Origin: an uncultured Moraxellaceae bacterium
Lineage (GTDB): Bacteria > Pseudomonadota > Gammaproteobacteria > Pseudomonadales > Moraxellaceae
Direction: 5' to 3'
NCBI GenBank assembly: GCA_937928295.1
Contig: CALEYY010000180.1
Coordinates: 1-10,203, forward strand
DNA length: 10,203 nt
Below the pieces are notes generated by a model. That model worked only from the letters and a program-made list of their open reading frames with translations. It made no database searches and was not told the origin of the DNA. Below, piece after piece: positions 7,769-10,203 of the stretch (position 1 is the stretch's first letter; every line of letters starts with the position of its first letter). Both the position numbers and the translations under genes were made by a program.

Positions 7769-8656
7769 ATGGACGCCCTCATGCACAGCCTGGTGCTGCC
7801 GCTGGAGCAATGGATCGGCGGCCCGGTGGACTGGAAACAAGTCATCCTCATCGGCCTTTCGCCCATTTTCCTCGGCACCTTCGCCATCGAATGGCTGTAC
7901 ATGCGGCGCGCCGGCAAAGCCCAGACCTTCAAAGGACAAGACATCCTCACCAACCTCAACCTCGGCGGCAGCTACCAGGTCTTCGAAATCATCGTGCACG
8001 CGCTGTTCTTCATGACCGCGATGAACTGGTTCTATGACCACCGTGTCGCCAATGTTGAGCTCAATGCCTGGACCTTCCTGCCGTTGTTTCTGCTCGTCGA
8101 GTTTTGCTACTACTGGTTTCATCGCACCAGTCACCGCGTGCGCTGGTTCTGGTGTGCGCATGTGGTGCATCACAGTGGCGAAAGCATGAACCTCACCACC
8201 GCCATGCGTCAGAGCATGCTCTACTCGCTGACCGGCTACTGGCTATTCTTCACACCGCTGATGCTGATCGGCATCAGGCCGGAATACACCATGGCGCTCT
8301 ATGCCATCAATCTCGGCTATCAGTTCTTTGCGCATACAGAAGCGGTGCGAAAACTGCCGGCCTGGTACGAATACATCTTCGTCACGCCCTCGCACCACCG
8401 CGTACATCACGGCCGAAACCCGCAATACATCGACAAAAATTTCGGCGGCGTGCTGATTCTGTTTGATCGCCTGTTCGGCACCTTCGCCGAAGAAAACGAG
8501 CCGGTCGAATACGGCATCGTGCGACAGGTTCGCAGCAACAACATCATCACGCTGAACTTCCACGAATTCCGCGACATGGTGAAAGACATGGCCAAGCCCG
8601 GCCCGCTGTGGCTACGCCTCAAGCATGTCTGGGCGCCGCCGGAGTGGGAGCGGTAA
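7769..8656 (+). CDS. Sterol desaturase/fatty acid hydroxylase superfamily membrane protein
   Basis: This is a membrane-bound di-iron oxygenase of the fatty acid hydroxylase superfamily, predicted to hydroxylate or desaturate a lipid or sterol-like substrate using O2 and reducing power. The 295-residue protein has hydrophobic segments at about 24-45, 71-88, 100-117 and 150-188. It carries the metal-binding histidine clusters: HRTSH (118-122), HVVHH (131-135), His189 in FAHTE, and HHRVHH (209-214). The stretch NFGGVLILFDRLFGTF follows, as is typical for this family. All expected ligand positions are present, so it should be active. It begins one base after the quinone reductase stop, pointing to a shared role or shared regulation. 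The true substrate cannot be read from sequence. It ends just before the A/T-richer segment. Confidence 0.9.
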   Translation: MDALMHSLVLPLEQWIGGPVDWKQVILIGLSPIFLGTFAIEWLYMRRAGKAQTFKGQDILTNLNLGGSYQVFEIIVHALFFMTAMNWFYDHRVANVELNAWTFLPLFLLVEFCYYWFHRTSHRVRWFWCAHVVHHSGESMNLTTAMRQSMLYSLTGYWLFFTPLMLIGIRPEYTMALYAINLGYQFFAHTEAVRKLPAWYEYIFVTPSHHRVHHGRNPQYIDKNFGGVLILFDRLFGTFAEENEPVEYGIVRQVRSNNIITLNFHEFRDMVKDMAKPGPLWLRLKHVWAPPEWER

Positions 8657-8670
8657 GCAGAGAAAATGTA

Positions 8671-8699
8671 TTGACACTGTACTTACGGATGAGTACTTT
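8671..8699 (+). promoter_or_regulatory. Strong sigma-70-type promoter of the brnTA-like operon, with possible operator
   Basis: A perfect -35 TTGACA (8671-8676), a 17-base spacer and the -10 TACTTT (8694-8699) make a good consensus promoter. GTACT at 8679-8683 and AGTAC at 8692-8696 form a short inverted repeat between the two boxes, and GTACTT occurs twice (8679 and 8693). BrnTA operons are autoregulated by the BrnA antitoxin, so these are natural candidates for its operator; that part is inference. Expected transcription start is about 8705-8707, very close to the ATGs at 8703 and 8709, with no ribosome-binding site. The message may therefore be leaderless. Confidence 0.7.
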
Positions 8700-9008
8700 A
8701 TGATGACAATGGATGTCGAGTTCACGCTGAATGGCATCAGCTTTGTGGCAAACAATGCCAAAAAAGTTGGGAACCCCAAGAAACACCAAGGAATTAGCTT
8801 CGAGCAAGCTGCTGAGGCGTTCTTTGACCCTTTTTTAAAAGTCGTTGACGCCAGCCGCAACTAGGAAACCCGTGATGCCGTAATTGGCATGGACGGAGCT
8901 TCAAGCCTGCTATTTGTCGTTCACTTGCTTCAAGAGGATGACCGCATCCGCTTGTTGTCTGCCCGAAAAGCGACGCGTGAGGAGTGGAAGTTATATGAAA
9001 ATGGCTGA
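8700..9008 (+). pseudogene. brnT: BrnT-like type II toxin gene interrupted by an in-frame TAG
   Basis: BrnT toxins are small RelE-fold ribonucleases that arrest translation and are neutralised by BrnA. The reading frame begins at ATG 8700, 8703 or 8709 (MDVEF). It runs through the BrnT signatures KKHQGISFEQAAEAFFDPF and VVDASRN, then meets TAG at 8862-8864. The same frame continues without further damage through ETRDAVIGMDG, LLFVVHLLQEDDRIRLLSAR and KATREEWKLYENG to a TGA at 9006-9008. That second half is the rest of a BrnT domain, so one base change split an otherwise complete gene of about 100 codons. The short product of 51-54 residues would lack the C-terminal half and should be inactive unless the stop is suppressed or is a sequencing error. 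The 3' end overlaps the next gene by 14 bases, as in intact brnTA operons. Confidence 0.82.
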
Positions 9009-9276
9009 ATTGAAGAACCGCCTGCGCTCAGACCGACCTATGGTATCGGTCACACTTCGTATGCCAGATGATGTGCTGGAAGATTTGAAGCGCATCGCCC
9101 CGATGCTGGGATTCTCAGGCTATCAGCCTTTGATGCGAACCTACATCGGGCAAGGGCTGCGCGCAGATCTGGAACGACTGGACAATACGCCCATCGCCAA
9201 ATTTGTTGAAGCATTGCGTCATAACGGCGTGCCGGATGAAACAATTCAGCGAGCTATCAACGAAATCGCTGCGTAG
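8995..9276 (+). CDS. brnA: BrnA-like ribbon-helix-helix antitoxin
   Basis: This is predicted to be the antitoxin and autorepressor partner of the BrnT-like toxin. The 93-residue protein contains an RHH domain. The DNA-contacting strand is MVSVTLRMPDD, helix one is VLEDLKRIAPMLGF, and helix two is GYQPLMRTYIGQGLRADLER. A short C-terminal helical tail follows (about 62-93: FVEALRHNGVPDETIQ). The ATG at 8995 is supported by GAGGAG at 8979-8984 and by the 14-base overlap with the end of the toxin frame. The frame is open further upstream, but that part is simply the toxin region read in another frame. No lesion is seen, so a functional antitoxin may be made without its toxin. The family call rests on context and RHH shape; CopG-like is the more general name. 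Confidence 0.8.
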   Translation: MKMAELKNRLRSDRPMVSVTLRMPDDVLEDLKRIAPMLGFSGYQPLMRTYIGQGLRADLERLDNTPIAKFVEALRHNGVPDETIQRAINEIAA

Positions 9277-9277
9277 C

Positions 9278-9388
9278 TGGAAACGAGCAAAGTCAGAGCC
9301 TTACGAGTTCGTATCGTTAGCCCGGTTGCTGGCTGACTTCCGTCGTGATGTTGAAGCTTGGGAGCATGATCATGAAAGCAATCATTGA
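9278..9388 (+). pseudogene. 3' remnant of a second toxin gene, TumE/DUF6516-like
   Basis: An open frame beginning right after the brnA stop encodes about 36 residues including KRAKSEPYEFVSLARLLADF and RRDVEAWEHDHE, ending at TGA 9386-9388. It has no start codon or ribosome-binding site of its own in this segment. It overlaps the following antitoxin start by 17 bases, the arrangement expected for the end of a toxin gene. From memory, TumE-type (DUF6516) toxins end in a similar segment with a PY-F, a small gap and LLADF, and they pair with HVO_A0114-type antitoxins. I therefore infer that this is the last third of such a toxin, with its 5' part deleted at or near 9277-9290. The family assignment is tentative; the lack of a complete gene is clear. 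Confidence 0.5.
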
Positions 9389-9699
9389 CCTTGCACCGCG
9401 TGGCAGCGTGTTTTCCACAGCGGCAAAACAACTGGTTGAGGGTATGGACCCCATCAGCTCGTGCATTGTTCTCCGAGCTCACACCCGCCCGCATAGAGCT
9501 GCTGGATACCTTGCGCCGACAGGGGCCATGCAGCGTATACGCTCTGGCCAAAGCAGCAGCCCGCAACTACTCCAATGTTCATGGTGATGTTGCTGCACTG
9601 GAAGCCCTCGGGCTGGTAGCGCGTGATGCCGCCGACTGTGTAACCGTGCCATTCGAGTCGGTTGAGATCCGGCTACGCCTTGCGGATGTGGCAGCCTGA
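9372..9699 (+). pseudogene. Frameshifted winged-helix antitoxin, HVO_A0114-like
   Basis: The ATG at 9372 has GGGAG seven bases upstream and begins MKAIIDLAPRGSVFSTAAKQ, a typical N-terminus of HVO_A0114-type antitoxin regulators. Around 9447-9456 the coding signal changes frame. The continuation SARALFSELTPARIELLDTL, then CSVYALAKAAARNYSNVHGD (the helix-turn-helix), VAALEALGLV and VPFESVEIRLRL up to TGA 9697-9699 is one base on. Relatives usually have a linker of several residues between these blocks, and it appears to be missing. The lesion is therefore probably a small deletion that is not a multiple of three. As it stands, translation from 9372 would run out of frame to a stop at 9585-9587 and lose the DNA-binding domain. 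A TTG at 9385 could in principle start the second frame, but without support. Confidence 0.72.
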
Positions 9700-9722
9700 T
9701 CGCGGCACAGTCAAACGCGATC
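9698..9722. repeat. 7-bp inverted repeat spanning the convergent gene ends
   Basis: GATCGCG (9698-9704) and CGCGATC (9716-9722) are exact reverse complements separated by 11 bases. The element covers the end of the antitoxin stop codon on the plus strand and the recombinase stop codon on the minus strand. It could be a weak bidirectional terminator, though no T-tract is present. It could also be a protein or recombinase site. The repeat is real; its function is undetermined. Confidence 0.45.
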
Positions 9723-10202
9723 CAGCGGGCTGATCACGCCATGCCCGCCTTGATTCAGCACATGCGTATAAATCATGGTGGTGGTCACATCGGCATGACC
9801 CAGCAACTCCTGCACCGTGCGAATATCGTAGCCACCCATGAGCAGATGCGTCGCGAAGCTGTGCCGCAGCTTGTGCGGCGTGATGTGAACGGGGATGCCA
9901 CTGAGCTTCCAATACTTGTCCACCACATCGGCCAGAGCTTGCGTAGTAATGCGCTTTCGCAGCTTGCTCAAAAACAGCGGCCCACTCTGAATACCCGCCT
10001 TTTGGCGATAGCGCTGAATAGCCAGCATGGCATGTGAACCAACCGGCAGAAGACGTTCTTTACGGCCTTTCCCAATGACACGCACCGTGTCGCTGTAGGC
10101 ATCGACATCCTCCACATTCACGGAGGCCAGTTCCGCCAACCTCATGCCGGTCGAATAAAAAAGCTCAAGAATCGCCGTGTCACGTTCAGGCCCCCATTCG
10201 GG
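9711..10202 (-). CDS. Tyrosine recombinase/integrase, catalytic C-terminal part, 5' end outside the window
   Basis: This is a site-specific recombinase of the XerC/phage-integrase superfamily, which cuts and rejoins DNA through a covalent tyrosine link. The minus-strand frame is open to the right window edge, so about 163 C-terminal residues are seen and the N-terminal arm/core-binding domain lies outside. Catalytic residues are visible: Arg I in STGMRLAEL, Lys in GKGRKER, HKLRH (His and Arg II), GHADV (third His), and the nucleophilic Tyr in TTTMIYTHV (codon at 9768-9770). FLSKLRKRIT and ITPHKLRHSFATH resemble XerC. GYDIRTVQELLGH and the tail YTHVLNQGGHGVISPLD resemble integron integrases, but the IntI-specific insert is absent. 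It converges on the decayed toxin-antitoxin genes with an 11-base gap and probably belongs to the element that brought them. Confidence 0.9.
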   Translation of the reverse strand, partial: PEWGPERDTAILELFYSTGMRLAELASVNVEDVDAYSDTVRVIGKGRKERLLPVGSHAMLAIQRYRQKAGIQSGPLFLSKLRKRITTQALADVVDKYWKLSGIPVHITPHKLRHSFATHLLMGGYDIRTVQELLGHADVTTTMIYTHVLNQGGHGVISPLDRV

Positions 10203-10203
10203 T

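Noticed and set aside
8862..8864. TAG as a recoded pyrrolysine or other amino acid
   Set aside because: Nothing in the window supports amber recoding. A plain nonsense mutation is the simpler reading; TAG read-through is only left open as a check.
9741..10037. Plus-strand open frame opposite the recombinase
   Set aside because: The minus strand encodes all catalytic motifs of a tyrosine recombinase. The plus-strand product shows no family motif.
8657..10203. Integron with toxin-antitoxin gene cassettes
   Set aside because: I found no convincing attC pair (RYYYAAC with GTTRRRY) around the toxin-antitoxin genes. The recombinase 3' end, not its 5' end, faces them, and the IntI-specific insert is missing.
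1..10203. CRISPR arrays, rRNA, tRNA genes or complete insertion sequences
   Set aside because: No spaced direct-repeat array, rRNA segment, tRNA cloverleaf or transposase with terminal repeats was recognised by eye.

Overview
The window looks like chromosomal DNA from a GC-rich, flagellated proteobacterium. A gammaproteobacterium is most likely, judging by the enterobacterial-like FliI and FliG sequences and the fliE-fliF-fliG-fliH-fliI-fliJ-fliK gene order. I cannot name the genus. Three blocks are visible: a flagellar operon (1-6912), a two-gene redox/lipid operon (about 6990-8656), and a short accessory segment of decayed toxin-antitoxin genes ending in a tyrosine recombinase (8657-10203).

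Block 1 is a tightly packed flagellar operon on the plus strand. It holds the 3' part of fliE (rod/MS-ring junction), then fliF (MS-ring), fliG (rotor switch), fliH, fliI and fliJ (export ATPase complex) and fliK (hook-length control). From fliF onward, consecutive genes overlap by 4 or 11 bases, which suggests translational coupling. The products form the base of the rotor and the cytoplasmic part of the flagellar type III export apparatus. The run stops after fliK, and no fliL or fliM follows.

Block 2 encodes an NQO1/DT-diaphorase-like NAD(P)H:quinone oxidoreductase. One base after it comes a membrane-bound di-iron hydroxylase of the sterol desaturase/fatty acid hydroxylase superfamily. A perfect 11-bp inverted repeat sits just before the first gene and overlaps a possible promoter, so it may be an operator.

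Block 3 is visibly A/T richer. A well-formed sigma-70-type promoter drives a BrnT-like toxin gene that is split by one in-frame TAG, followed by an intact-looking BrnA-like ribbon-helix-helix antitoxin. Right after the brnA stop comes what looks like only the 3' end of a second toxin gene (TumE/DUF6516-like). Its presumed winged-helix antitoxin follows and is frameshifted. Facing these from the minus strand is the catalytic C-terminal part of a tyrosine recombinase that runs off the window. I read this as a small integrated module in which both toxins are inactivated but one antitoxin survives.

I see no wholly new system. The most unusual points are the lesion pattern in the toxin-antitoxin segment, the recombinase with a XerC-like core and an integron-integrase-like tail, the palindrome before the quinone reductase gene, and the pairing of a quinone reductase with a lipid hydroxylase.
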